Of a DNA stretch of 62,211 bases, positions 8,950 to 17,774 are shown one piece after another. The translations under genes and the position numbers were made by a program. Location of the stretch: contig NZ_BIXY01000036.1 in the NCBI RefSeq assembly GCF_008326305.1, positions 1 through 62,211 of the forward strand, in the 5' to 3' direction. Under the pieces are notes generated by a model. That model saw only the letters and a program-made list of their open reading frames with translations, was not told the origin of the DNA and did not search any database. Origin of the DNA: Dictyobacter arantiisoli (GTDB lineage: Bacteria > Chloroflexota > Ktedonobacteria > Ktedonobacterales > Ktedonobacteraceae). The first letter of the stretch is position 1; the number at the start of each line of letters is the position of its first letter.

Positions 8950-9591
8950 ATGTCACAATCATTTCAGCCTTCACAGGAACAGATTTTTCAGCAGCAGCGC
9001 AGTGCTGCACATGATAATGATACCTCTTTCGATCCTCAGCAATACGAGCGTCAGTACCATGCTCAATGGCCTGGCGATATTCCTTCTTCACCTGAAGAGC
9101 CGCAACAGGTGCCGCCAATGCAGGCAGGGCCGGGTCAGCAGGTGCCTCTCTATACCTATGGGTATGTGCCACTCTATGCTACAACGCCTCCACCAATTAT
9201 GGGCAGTAATGTGTTTGGACAGATGGAAACTCCATCTGCCGCAAGGCTGGGTGGTGTACTGAGCTATCTGGGTGGCTGGTTCACCGCTATCCTGATGATT
9301 TTATTCGTGAAGCAGAATCGTTTTGTGCGCTTCCATGCTATGCAATCGCTGCTCTTCTTTGGAGGCTATACCTTCCTGTTTATTGTATCCCTCCGCTTGA
9401 TCAGTCTGCATATCACACTGATCCGATATCCAGTTATACCGTTTTTTGTGATGCTCAATGTGATTGCGTTTGTGGGTTGGATAGTGGGTTTAATCGGAGC
9501 GTTATCTGGAAAATATATTGGATTGCCATTTGTGTCTGAGTGGGCGCATCGTTTTGCTCGGGATCGCCACAAGCCTGGTACGGTGAAATAA
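8950..9591 (+). CDS. DUF4870 / Tic20-like integral membrane protein, 213 aa
   Basis: The N-terminal third (about 1-95) is a Pro/Gln-rich, low-complexity cytosolic segment. The rest carries the DUF4870 pattern: ARLGGVLSYLGGW, a membrane helix, then the basic VKQNRFVRFHAMQS motif followed by two or three further hydrophobic helices (about 135-195) and a short basic tail. The family is widespread and of unknown function, distantly related to the Tic20 channel fold. GAAAGG lies ahead of ATG 8950. It is a single gene ended by the hairpin terminator at 9633-9675. Confidence 0.85.
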   Translation: MSQSFQPSQEQIFQQQRSAAHDNDTSFDPQQYERQYHAQWPGDIPSSPEEPQQVPPMQAGPGQQVPLYTYGYVPLYATTPPPIMGSNVFGQMETPSAARLGGVLSYLGGWFTAILMILFVKQNRFVRFHAMQSLLFFGGYTFLFIVSLRLISLHITLIRYPVIPFFVMLNVIAFVGWIVGLIGALSGKYIGLPFVSEWAHRFARDRHKPGTVK

Positions 9592-9632
9592 GTGGATGGT
9601 GGTATGCTTGCTGTTCATATATCAGGTATCAG

Positions 9633-9675
9633 GAAAGTCCCCGAACACAGCAGAGGCTGACGGGGACTTTCTTTG
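9633..9675 (+). terminator. Rho-independent terminator after DUF4870 gene
   Basis: GAAAGTCCCCG (9633-9643) pairs with CGGGGACTTTC (9661-9671) and is followed by TTTG. It lies between convergent genes and could work in both directions. Confidence 0.75.
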
Positions 9676-9695
9676 TTGGTTGTTGGGATCTCTTT

Positions 9696-10184
9696 TTAGT
9701 CGTTACTGCTCTGTGAGATATGACTGTACTCAGCACCAGCATTGTTGACGTAGATGCCGGGTTGGGCGATATACGCGGTCTCAAGGACTCTCAGAATGGC
9801 TGTGCCGTCCAGATAGATATCGGTTTGCTCGACCTGCTGAATCAGGCGTAACGTGTGCCAATCTGCTGGATCAAAGTCGGCTGGTAGTGCGATGACGCGA
9901 TTAACGACCGGGGCGACACCAACTGTTTCGACTGCGAGTGCCCAGCGCTCTTGCTGCTGAATGAAGCGTATGAGCAGGCGTGCCTTGTTGCTATAGTGGG
10001 CTAGAATGCCCAGCGCAGATTGTCCTTCGGATAGAGGAGCAATCAGACGAAGGGTGGCTCCAAATTCAAATTGAGGTAGGGCAGTCCCCTTCAAGATGAT
10101 CTGTTCTCCAGCGGTGCTAGCAATCTGTGTAAGTGTATCTTCCTGTAAATGCCAATCTAAAAATACGATTTGTTCTGTAATCAT
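9696..10184 (-). CDS. Probable concanavalin A/LamG-like beta-sandwich protein, 162 aa
   Basis: The protein is a continuous run of beta-strand-like segments with the look of a single concanavalin-type sandwich as found appended to glycoside hydrolases: FGATLRLIAPL, ALGILAHYSNKARLLIRF, WHTLRLIQQVEQTDIYLDG. The WHTLRL...DIYLDG pairing is typical of such lectin-like folds. There is no signal peptide or catalytic motif, so it would be a cytosolic binding module of unknown ligand. AAGGAA lies upstream of ATG 10184. The family assignment is by pattern only. Confidence 0.6.
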   Translation of the reverse strand: MITEQIVFLDWHLQEDTLTQIASTAGEQIILKGTALPQFEFGATLRLIAPLSEGQSALGILAHYSNKARLLIRFIQQQERWALAVETVGVAPVVNRVIALPADFDPADWHTLRLIQQVEQTDIYLDGTAILRVLETAYIAQPGIYVNNAGAEYSHISQSSND

Positions 10185-10713
10185 GGATGTGTAATTTCCT
10201 TGTTGTGGCTTGATCTGGCTTGATCTGGTTTGATTGTGGTTTGCGCTCCAGGCTACTGATTATCTGGCTGTATCAAGGCAGCGGACAGCCTGCCAGTATG
10301 CGCTATGTAAGATGTTGGAAGTAGAAGAACGATTTTTGAAGGATGTCCTGACTCACTGTAAACTGTTATGAACTCTAGCATAGCTATCTCCCCTTGTCAA
10401 TGTCTCCTTTTCCCTCCACTTCTATACCTCTTAAAGGGCCTGAAGTCCCTGGTCCTGGAAGAATGTCCTGAGAAATAGAGGACCTTTGACTATGGATATA
10501 TTGGCGTTTTGTCTGTAGCTGTGTTGGTATTGTGAGTTGTTCGTGCTCGTTTTCCTTGAATATGTTGATAAATAGCTGTATGTACTGACATAAATAGCCC
10601 TACCTGGATGATCCGGGTGGTCTATATAATAACCTTAAAGAGAATACATGAGACAATCTATAAAAGTATGTGTTCTTCCCGTTTTGCGGTATGTAGTAGA
10701 AAGGATATATGTA
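10185..10713. other. Intergenic region upstream of S53 protease
   Basis: A divergent promoter region of about 530 bases. A TATAAT hexamer at 10625-10630 is the only promoter-like element I can point to, without a convincing -35 box at 17 bases. The first part (10201-10240) has a short TGATCTGG direct repeat. No ORF or RNA gene is supported. Confidence 0.4.
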
Positions 10714-12117
10714 GTGCGCTATTCCTTCCATACGCGAATGCGAACGCGTAATCCATTGATATTTTTGTTGCTGATATGTTGCTGCCTGGGTTCTTTGTTG
10801 AGTACCTCAATCCAGGGACATGCCTCCGCGAATATGTTTACACAGGTGATCCATAAACATCATGCCCTCCGTTGGTTGAGTAAAGATCCTCCCGATGACG
10901 CAGGCTGTCGAGTCCAGATGCAGATGCCCTGTTATAGTCCAGACGAAATCCACAATGCCTATGGTTTGACGCCGTTGCTGCACAATGGTTTCAATGGCAC
11001 CGGTCAGACCATCGTGTTAATTGATTCTTTTGGGAGTCCTCATCCACTGGCTGATCTCAAACGATTTGACAAAGATTATGGTTTACCAGATCCCCCATCG
11101 TTTAAGGTCCTGAATCCCCTGGGGACGGTCCCGTTTGATACCAGTAATTCGGACCAGATGGGATGGGCCCAGGAGACGAATCTCGATATTCAGTGGGCAC
11201 ATGCGATAGCTCCCGGTGCCGGTATCGTATTGTTGACCAGTCCCGTCTCTGAGACCCAGGGCGTCCAGGGGCTGCCAGAGTTTTTGAAATTAGAGCAGTA
11301 TGCTGTTAATCATCACCTCGGCAAGATTATCTCTCAAAGCTGGGGTGCTACAGAAGAGACGCTGTTTATGCCCACTGGCAAGCAGGTAATGAATAATTTC
11401 AATACATTTTACCAGGCAACCACCAGCGAGCAGCATGTAACCTTTATTGCTTCATCCGGGGATAGCGGTAGTGTCAACCCTGATGTCAATGGCAATAACT
11501 ATCCTTTTGCGACTGTTGGTTTTCCGGCTGATTCGCCCTGGGTGACTGCGGTGGGTGGTACGAGCTTGCACGCTGATACGAGTGGTAACTATCAGTCTGA
11601 AACGGTCTGGAATGGTGGAGTCGGCAATGCCTCGGGCGGTGGCTACAGCCAGTATTTTAAAGCACCTGACTTTCAGAAGTCGTTACCCGCAAGTGCTATT
11701 GCTGGCTCGCATGGATATCGAGGCGTACCTGATGTCTCCTACAATGGAGATCCCACTACAAGTATTCCGGTGTATCTCAGCTTTATGAGCGAACCCGGCT
11801 ATTATCTATTCGGGGGTACCAGTTCGGGCGCACCTCAATGGGCGGGCCTGGTGGCTATTACCAACCAGCTGGCGGGCCATCCGCTTGGCTTTATCAACAA
11901 TGAACTGTACAATATTGGTAGTAATCCCTCATTGTATGGTCTGGCATTTCATGACATCATTCAAGGAAATAATACGCAGGGCAACATCAGTGGCTTCAGT
12001 GCCAGCGTCGGTTGGGATCCGGTGACAGGTTGGGGAACACCAAAAGCGACGTACTTGTTACCTCTACTCGCCCATCTACCAGCGCTTACCGTTATTCCCT
12101 TCAGCAAGCACTGGTAG
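10714..12117 (+). CDS. S53 family (sedolisin/kumamolisin-like) secreted acid protease
   Basis: Predicted extracellular serine-carboxyl protease active at low pH. The catalytic ExxxD pair lies in WAQETNLDIQW (Glu codon 11173, Asp codon 11185), the oxyanion Asp in SSGDSG (about 11457-11474), and the nucleophile Ser in GGTSSGAP (codon 11821). The usual N-terminal prodomain is very short or absent: mature-like sequence begins within about 60 residues of the signal peptide. I place the start at GTG 10714 because GAAAGGA (10699-10705) precedes it and it gives a clean signal peptide (RTRN, hydrophobic core, HASA cleavage); ATG 10648 is an alternative that adds 22 residues. The C-terminus has the GWDPVTGWGTP calcium-site region. 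Single gene, convergent with the kinase. Confidence 0.9.
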   Translation: MRYSFHTRMRTRNPLIFLLLICCCLGSLLSTSIQGHASANMFTQVIHKHHALRWLSKDPPDDAGCRVQMQMPCYSPDEIHNAYGLTPLLHNGFNGTGQTIVLIDSFGSPHPLADLKRFDKDYGLPDPPSFKVLNPLGTVPFDTSNSDQMGWAQETNLDIQWAHAIAPGAGIVLLTSPVSETQGVQGLPEFLKLEQYAVNHHLGKIISQSWGATEETLFMPTGKQVMNNFNTFYQATTSEQHVTFIASSGDSGSVNPDVNGNNYPFATVGFPADSPWVTAVGGTSLHADTSGNYQSETVWNGGVGNASGGGYSQYFKAPDFQKSLPASAIAGSHGYRGVPDVSYNGDPTTSIPVYLSFMSEPGYYLFGGTSSGAPQWAGLVAITNQLAGHPLGFINNELYNIGSNPSLYGLAFHDIIQGNNTQGNISGFSASVGWDPVTGWGTPKATYLLPLLAHLPALTVIPFSKHW

Positions 12118-12125
12118 CGACACCC

Positions 12126-12215
12126 ATGATTTTCCCGTTCTTTGTGTATGAATTTTTGCATCTGAGATGCTTAGAACAATAATATAGTTGTTCGCAACTC
12201 AGATGCTCAAACACT
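12126..12215. repeat. Degenerate MITE-family fragment forming an imperfect hairpin
   Basis: The segment resembles the CATGCTC...GAGTTTTCGCACCTG...GCTCAAACA module of the 123-323 element, present in two inverted pieces. GCATCTGAG (12158-12166) pairs with CTCAGATGC (12198-12206). It separates the convergent S53 and kinase genes and may act as their transcript end. Confidence 0.55.
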
Positions 12216-12242
12216 TTCTTTTCTTCTCTTTTCTGGCGTGTG

Positions 12243-14093
12243 TTATTCAGTTTTGATGTTCCAGACCTGTACGGAGCCATTGCCGTTGGCAGAGACGATA
12301 TGTTTGCTGTCCGATAGCCACGTGATGGCAAAGGCTGATGCTGTATGGACGGGATAAATACCGACCTGGTTGCCATTCCCATTGCTGTTACCTGCGCCGT
12401 TATTGCTGGCAGTGCAGGCATGCCAGACATGCACCTTATGATCTTTACTGGCGGAGGCAATCCAATTTCCATCTGGTGACCAGAGTACCGTGCCAACCCA
12501 GTCATTATGTCCACGATATTCGCAGAGCAAGTGTCCTTTGTTGAGTGGCTCCCAGATATGGACAATGTTATCTTCACCCGCGGAGGCGATGCGCGTGCCG
12601 TTACTGGACCAATCGATAGCGCGAATCCAACTGGGATGTCCACGATAGAGGAAGAGTCGGCGCCCCTGCCCGCTATCCCAGATATGAATTTCGTGTCGCG
12701 CACCCGATGCCAGAACCTTGCCATTGGGAGACCAGGCCAGAGCGCGTACCCATTGTGTATGTCCATGATAGATCAGTTGTTGTTGTCCTGTCGTGGCCTG
12801 CCAGATATGGACGGTATTATCTGTCCCATTGCTGGTTGAAGCGATCCATTGACTGTCTGGCGACCAGACCAATGCCGATACAATGCCATGGTGACCGTTA
12901 TAGATGGCTTTGTGCTGTCCCGTGCGTGTATCCCAGACGTGAATGCTTAGATCCAGGCTGGCGGAAGCGATAAATTGTCCATCCGGCGACCAGGCCAGGG
13001 TTGTCACGCTTCCCATATGCCCTTTATAAGTCAGTATGCATTCACCTGTGGTTGCGCCACGTATCTGAATAGTGCGCTCACGGCTCCCATAGGCAATCTT
13101 ATGCTTGTCAGGTGACCAGGCCAGGGCATAGATAACATCGTTGATGGTTGCATGTTCTTCCATTCCTCTGGCAGGTACACAGCGCGATGGGGACGCAATG
13201 TCCAGAGGCTTTGTTTCCAGCACGGGCGACGTCTCTGGTGGGTAGGAGGCAGATGACCAGGTTGGCTGGATGATACCCTGATCCGCCAGATAGGTTTCTT
13301 CGAGTGTGCGCGCGAAATCCTGAATAGAGCTAAAGCGTAGGCGAGAATCTTTTTCTAACGCGCGCATAATGACCGCCTCGACGGCTGGTGTAATCTCTGT
13401 CTGTTCTTTATTGAGCGAGGGAGGACGTGTAAACGCATGCTGTACAATCACCTCTTCATAGGTGCCATTGAAGGGACGCTGACCGCTCAGCCATTCATAA
13501 GCAATGATTGCCAGCGCATATTGATCACTGGCGGGCTGTGGTTTGCCACGTGCCTGTTCTGGAGCCATATACGCAATTGTGCCCGAGACATCGCGAATGG
13601 GATGTTGCGATGAACTTTGCGCCACCACAGCCAGTCCAAAGTCACTCAACAGAATATCATGCTGGCGCCCCAACAGGAGATTCTCCGGCTTAATATCGCG
13701 ATGGATCAATTTGTTGTCATGGGCATATTGTAAAGCGTTGGCGATTTGCTTAATGAAGGCCACAACCGTTGCGAGAGGTAATTTGCTCCCACTTTTATAG
13801 TGTTGCCGGAGTGAACCGTTAGGGGCATAGCTCATGACCAAAAAAGGAACATGCTCCTCGACTCCAAAGTCGAGGATACGCACAATGTGAGGATGCTCAA
13901 GCTGTGCTATTATGCGCGCCTCCTGTTGAAAATGCTCGATTTCCTCGGATGCGAGGCGCGTATCCAATATTTTAATCGCGGCGCGGGTACCTAAATAGAC
14001 ATGTTCACCCAGGTAAACATCCGCGAAGCCACCGTGCCCCAGGATGCTGACGAGACGATAGTGACCAATCTGTTGACCAATGCGGTCGGACAT
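12243..14093 (-). CDS. Ser/Thr protein kinase with C-terminal seven-blade WD40 propeller, 616 aa
   Basis: A Hanks-type kinase (residues about 12-270) with glycine loop LGHGGFADVY, VAIK-like AAIKILD, catalytic HRDIKPEN, DFG and APE motifs all intact, so it should be active. After a Pro/Ser-rich linker (about 270-315) come seven WD40 repeats (about 318-616), each with a WSPDG-type turn and HIW/HVW ends, which would close one propeller. No membrane helix separates the two parts, so it is probably a cytosolic kinase that senses or docks partners through the propeller. Such fusions are common in multicellular bacteria such as Ktedonobacteria, myxobacteria and cyanobacteria. A purine-rich GGAAAG precedes ATG 14093. 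Substrate unknown; no cognate regulator lies next to it. Confidence 0.93.
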   Translation of the reverse strand: MSDRIGQQIGHYRLVSILGHGGFADVYLGEHVYLGTRAAIKILDTRLASEEIEHFQQEARIIAQLEHPHIVRILDFGVEEHVPFLVMSYAPNGSLRQHYKSGSKLPLATVVAFIKQIANALQYAHDNKLIHRDIKPENLLLGRQHDILLSDFGLAVVAQSSSQHPIRDVSGTIAYMAPEQARGKPQPASDQYALAIIAYEWLSGQRPFNGTYEEVIVQHAFTRPPSLNKEQTEITPAVEAVIMRALEKDSRLRFSSIQDFARTLEETYLADQGIIQPTWSSASYPPETSPVLETKPLDIASPSRCVPARGMEEHATINDVIYALAWSPDKHKIAYGSRERTIQIRGATTGECILTYKGHMGSVTTLAWSPDGQFIASASLDLSIHVWDTRTGQHKAIYNGHHGIVSALVWSPDSQWIASTSNGTDNTVHIWQATTGQQQLIYHGHTQWVRALAWSPNGKVLASGARHEIHIWDSGQGRRLFLYRGHPSWIRAIDWSSNGTRIASAGEDNIVHIWEPLNKGHLLCEYRGHNDWVGTVLWSPDGNWIASASKDHKVHVWHACTASNNGAGNSNGNGNQVGIYPVHTASAFAITWLSDSKHIVSANGNGSVQVWNIKTE

Positions 14094-14571
14094 ACGAGGA
14101 CTTTCCAGGGAGTAGATCCCTTTTTCTCTTGATCTAAATTCTTCTTATGCAAAGTATAAACAGGGAAGCGAGAAAAGAAAAGCCTCTTTTGATTAAATTC
14201 AGCCCGAGGATAAGAAAAAGAAGTTCTTTAAGCTTTCTTATGTAGGCGAGATAGTGGAACAGTATGTGTCCTGTTAACAAGCCGTTCAGATGCCTATTCT
14301 CACGCTCAAGATGCGCTTCTCTAAAGATGAGATGGCAAGCAGAGCAGTGATCACAAGCTATGGAACGAAAATTAGAAGCCTGAGAGATAATTTAGGAGAG
14401 GCTTAACCTTTCATGGAAGGCGTGAAAAAGTGTATCCACCTCTCTTCTGGTGATCGTATATACCACAGAAGGGAGAGAACAAACATACATCTCTCCCAGC
14501 CGGAATAATTTTCATACTGCGAAACACTTTTGAGTTGTACGATTTGATTAGTGATAAAAGGAGTTCATACC
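14094..14571. other. Divergent intergenic region
   Basis: About 480 bases between the kinase and the YeaQ-like gene, which are transcribed outward. It is A-rich near 14160-14250. I see no convincing promoter pair, repeat, RNA or ORF apart from the AAAGGAG ribosome site at about 14557-14563 used by the next gene. Confidence 0.4.
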
Positions 14572-14883
14572 ATGGCAGTTTTCGCAACCGTAACAGCATT
14601 AACCCTTGCAGACGTCACCCTTAGCTCAATCATCTGGTGGTTAGTTGTTGGTTTGATCGCTGGTGCATTGGCTGGTCTGGTCATGCGTGGTGGTGGTTAT
14701 GGCATCATCGGAGATATTGTGGTTGGTCTGGTTGGTGCGTTGGTTGGTGGTTTCCTGGCGGGCTTACTGGGTATTGGTAGCAGCAATGTGATTGTCTCAA
14801 TTGTTATCGCCTTCATCGGTGCCTGTGTCTTCATCGCCATCTTGCGAGCCATTGCTGGTAGCACCCATCGTAGTGCTCTATAA
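14572..14883 (+). CDS. GlsB/YeaQ/YmgE family stress-response membrane protein, 103 aa
   Basis: A small, very hydrophobic, Gly-rich inner-membrane protein with three predicted helices: IIWWLVVGLIAGALAGLV, IIGDIVVGLVGALVGGFLAGLL and VIVSIVIAFIGACVFIAIL. This is the transglycosylase-associated (GlsB/YeaQ) pattern; homologues are induced by general stress, but the molecular role is unclear. I place the start at ATG 14572 because AAAGGAG sits eight bases upstream; the GTG at 14551 overlaps that site. It is a single gene ended by a strong terminator. Confidence 0.88.
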   Translation: MAVFATVTALTLADVTLSSIIWWLVVGLIAGALAGLVMRGGGYGIIGDIVVGLVGALVGGFLAGLLGIGSSNVIVSIVIAFIGACVFIAILRAIAGSTHRSAL

Positions 14884-14942
14884 CCAAAAATAAGCAGGAT
14901 GCGTAGAAATAACTTCTATACAATACGATCCAGGCTTATCCA

Positions 14943-14990
14943 GCATCGATCCCCCAAAGGCCAGCAGTGCCCGGGGGATCGATGCTTTTT
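14943..14990 (+). terminator. Strong rho-independent terminator
   Basis: GCATCGATCCCCC (14943-14955) pairs perfectly with GGGGGATCGATGC (14973-14985) and is followed by TTTTT (14986-14990). Confidence 0.88.
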
Positions 14991-15159
14991 GGCATCCTTC
15001 TTTTGTAAATTTTCAGGCAGCGAATCGTATTATAAAGACAAGCGCATGGATGTTCAGGCATGCTACAATGAACATTGCATTCGCATGATATGAATTCCAT
15101 AAAGTGATAGGTTATAAGTGAAGAACAGTATTCTCCACGTTTTGAGATGAGAACCTCTG

Positions 15160-15507
15160 ATGTTTGAACGATATCCAACTGATCGTGTATCGCTGGAGCG
15201 AGATTGTGATCTTGAATTTGTGATTGCCAGCGGTCCAGGCGGACAGCATCGCAATAAAGTCGAGTCAGGCGTGCGTCTGACCCATCGTCCTACGGGTGTG
15301 GTCGTCATGGCTACCGAGCGGCGTTCCCAGCACTCCAATCGAGATGTCGCGTATGAGCGCATGGCTGAACGTCTTGAGGAGCGGCAACGTATTCGTACGC
15401 CTCGCAGGCCAACTCGTCCCACGGCAGGTAGCCGTATCCGCCGTCTGGACAGCAAGCGTCTGCTCAGTACGCGTAAACGCCTGCGCTCCTTGCCCTTCAA
15501 TGATTGA
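15160..15507 (+). CDS. Peptide chain release factor-like protein with GGQ domain, 115 aa
   Basis: Only the peptidyl-tRNA hydrolysis domain of class I release factors is present: GGQ sits in SGPGGQHRNKVES, followed by VRLTH and TGVVV as in RF1/RF2 and ArfB. There are no codon-recognition domains. The C-terminus (about 75-115) is strongly basic (Arg/Lys-rich), resembling the ArfB/YaeJ tail that enters the empty mRNA channel. The likely role is rescue of stalled ribosomes, but many such short GGQ proteins are uncharacterised. The ribosome site is weak (GAGATGAGAA). It precedes the propeller lipoprotein on the same strand by about 70 bases; no functional link is evident. Confidence 0.82.
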   Translation: MFERYPTDRVSLERDCDLEFVIASGPGGQHRNKVESGVRLTHRPTGVVVMATERRSQHSNRDVAYERMAERLEERQRIRTPRRPTRPTAGSRIRRLDSKRLLSTRKRLRSLPFND

Positions 15508-15576
15508 TAGGGCATTTTGCTTAACTAATTGTGTTTTTTCACCAATGTGATAGATCAGATCCAAGGAGCATTGGAT

Positions 15577-17007
15577 ATGTATAGAGAAATATCTTCTTCG
15601 CCTTTTGTGCGCTGGTCTCGCTATTTATTTTCCTGCCTACTCTGTATGCTGGCGCTGACCCTGATCAGTTGTTCGAGTGGGGCGACCGCGAGTCCGGTCA
15701 GTACCAGTCCCACCAGTCAACCAACGGTAGTTGGAACCACCGCTGCGAGTTCCAGGAAGTGGGATGATTGGTTCACGTATCACCACGATATGACCCGTAC
15801 CGGTTATCTGGCCTCAACTCCTGATCCTCAGCATCTCACCAAAGCCTGGCGTATCAGTCTGGATGGAGCGGTCTTCGCGGAGCCGCTGATGGTCAAAGGG
15901 CATGTGATTGTGGCGACGGAAGGCGATTCGCTTTACGCGTTAGATCCTCGACAGGGGAGTGTGCTCTGGCATACCAACATAGGCACGCCGGTCCAGCGCT
16001 CAACACTCCCCTGTGGAGATATTGATCCGCTGGGCATCACCGGCACGCCAGTCTATGATCCCGCTACGGGTTTGATCTTCGCAGTTGCTGAGATCAGTGG
16101 CCCCCAGCATGTTCTGATTGGTGTGGATGCCGCTACGGGTGCGGTAAAGCTTCGCCGCACGGTGGACATTCCTGGCATGGAGGTAGATGTGCATCAGCAG
16201 CGCGCCGCGCTGGCCCTATCTCATGGTATGGTTTATATTACCTATGGCGGTCTGGCGGGCGATTGTGGACAGTATCGCGGTACTGTCGTGGCATCCCAGA
16301 CAAACGGCAAAGGGAATCTCCTATCCTATCAAGTGCCGGTTACACGGGAAGGCGGCATCTGGACCACGCCCGGACCAACCATTGATAAACAGGGGAATGT
16401 TTATGTTTCAGTTGGCAATGGCGAAGCGACGAGCGGCGACTGGGATCATAGTGACTCTGTGTTGCGTCTCTCATCTCAATTGCAACTCCAGGATGGTTTT
16501 GCTCCCACACAATGGCAGCAAGAGAACAGCCATGATACTGATCTCGGCTCGATGGGGCCAGCGCTCCTCTCCAATGGCCTGATCTTTATCGCTGGCAAAT
16601 CTGGTAGCGGCTATGTTGTGCGTGCCAATGCGCTGGGGGGGGTAGGAGGACAACTCTCTGAAACCAGAGTCTGTGATGGCATGGCAATGGGCGGAGCCTC
16701 AATCGTCGGCTCTCAGGTCCTCATCCCCTGTAATGATGGTGTCCGGCGCATCACCGTCCACAATAACGGATCGGTCTCGGTCGACTGGCATGCCTCGAAC
16801 ATGGTCGATCCCGCCATTGTCGGGGGTCATACCGTATATGGTCTGGATGGCGGCGGCACGCTCTATGCGGTTGATCTTGCCACTGGTGCCACCCGTACCA
16901 GCATCAGCCTATCTGAAGATGTACCGCACTTTGCAACCCCGATGTTATCCGGCACAAGCCTGTTTGTCGGTACCAATAACGGCATCGTAGCTGTCAACCT
17001 ATCCTGA
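15577..17007 (+). CDS. PQQ-like beta-propeller lipoprotein, 476 aa
   Basis: A predicted surface lipoprotein. The N-terminus has a basic stretch, a hydrophobic core and the lipobox LISC (Cys about 32), followed by a Ser/Thr/Pro-rich linker (about 35-60). The rest is a single propeller of PQQ/outer-membrane-BamB type repeats: DSLYALDPRQGSVLWH, LIGVDAATGAV, TLYAVDLATGA. There is no PQQ-dehydrogenase catalytic Asp/Ca site that I can recognise, so it is more likely a binding or scaffolding propeller than an enzyme. ATG 15577 is chosen because AAGGAG lies eight bases upstream. It ends in a 16-bp hairpin terminator. Confidence 0.87.
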   Translation: MYREISSSPFVRWSRYLFSCLLCMLALTLISCSSGATASPVSTSPTSQPTVVGTTAASSRKWDDWFTYHHDMTRTGYLASTPDPQHLTKAWRISLDGAVFAEPLMVKGHVIVATEGDSLYALDPRQGSVLWHTNIGTPVQRSTLPCGDIDPLGITGTPVYDPATGLIFAVAEISGPQHVLIGVDAATGAVKLRRTVDIPGMEVDVHQQRAALALSHGMVYITYGGLAGDCGQYRGTVVASQTNGKGNLLSYQVPVTREGGIWTTPGPTIDKQGNVYVSVGNGEATSGDWDHSDSVLRLSSQLQLQDGFAPTQWQQENSHDTDLGSMGPALLSNGLIFIAGKSGSGYVVRANALGGVGGQLSETRVCDGMAMGGASIVGSQVLIPCNDGVRRITVHNNGSVSVDWHASNMVDPAIVGGHTVYGLDGGGTLYAVDLATGATRTSISLSEDVPHFATPMLSGTSLFVGTNNGIVAVNLS

Positions 17008-17037
17008 TTTTGCATGCCATAAGGTATTGTTCATAAA

Positions 17038-17083
17038 AGGAAGCGGATAAATGTCTTCACTGGCAGGCATTTATCCGCTTCCT
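17038..17083. terminator. 16-bp perfect hairpin between convergent genes
   Basis: AGGAAGCGGATAAATG (17038-17053) pairs perfectly with 17068-17083. It lies between the convergent lipoprotein and the hypothetical gene at 17165, a probable bidirectional terminator. Confidence 0.65.
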
Positions 17084-17164
17084 GATGATTTATATTTGCT
17101 TTGCCATTTGCATCGGAATGCAGATACTTTTTATTCCAGATATGGTTGATGACCTGGAGGACAT

Positions 17165-17632
17165 TTAGACGCTTTGCTCAACCCAGAGTGTGATCTGTTT
17201 GACAGTGATTTTGCCTTTTGAGAGCAGGGGACGTATGTCGGGATGGCGGGTGACCTGGTCGATGAGGCGATCCCGATTCTCGGGATCCAGGAGCGCAGGA
17301 TGTTGGGAGCGGTCGACCTCAATGGTTGCTTGAATGATGTTGTGGGCGATGGTTTCTGGCGTTTCTGTGTTGGGGATGGGAGCGTCCTGTGTGCTTACTG
17401 TTTCTGTAGGCGCTGCTATCGAACTGGCGGCAACTTGTGGGGCCGAATCAGGGACACTACTGGATGCTTGTTGTGCGTGCTCTGGATGCAGTTCATTGAG
17501 CCATTTGAGTAATTCCTGGACCTGATGGGCGTCCAATTGTAATGGCCGCAACAGGGTTGGAGCCTGGATTTGTAGTGAGCCGTCGTCATCGCTGCTGACG
17601 GTATACATGCCGAGTTGCTTCCTGCTTCTCAT
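17165..17632 (-). CDS. Hypothetical protein, 155 aa
   Basis: I do not recognise a family. The N-terminal half (about 1-50) is a small alpha/beta region with VQELLKWLNELHPEHA. The middle (about 55-95) is a disordered Ser/Ala/Thr/Pro linker. The C-terminal part (about 95-155) looks helical with ENRDRLIDQVTRHPDIRPLL. No signal peptide or membrane segment. AAAGGG precedes ATG 17632. It appears to be monocistronic. Confidence 0.65.
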   Translation of the reverse strand: MRSRKQLGMYTVSSDDDGSLQIQAPTLLRPLQLDAHQVQELLKWLNELHPEHAQQASSSVPDSAPQVAASSIAAPTETVSTQDAPIPNTETPETIAHNIIQATIEVDRSQHPALLDPENRDRLIDQVTRHPDIRPLLSKGKITVKQITLWVEQSV

Positions 17633-17725
17633 CGTGCTACCCTTTCTCTCTCTGTATCCTTCTTGTCGCTTGCTAGATATATTTTTATCTGTTTGCTATC
17701 GTACCATATATTTTTCGATGAGCGC

Positions 17726-17767
17726 TTGCTGGCCGGGTTGGGATTGGCGTCCAGGCCCGGCCAGCAA
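17726..17767. terminator. 12-bp hairpin downstream of aldo/keto reductase
   Basis: TTGCTGGCCGGG (17726-17737) pairs with CCCGGCCAGCAA (17756-17767). It lies eight bases beyond the stop codon of the minus-strand reductase gene and precedes an A/T-rich stretch on that strand (ATATTTTTCG region), consistent with a terminator. Confidence 0.6.
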
Positions 17768-17774
17768 GGAGCAG

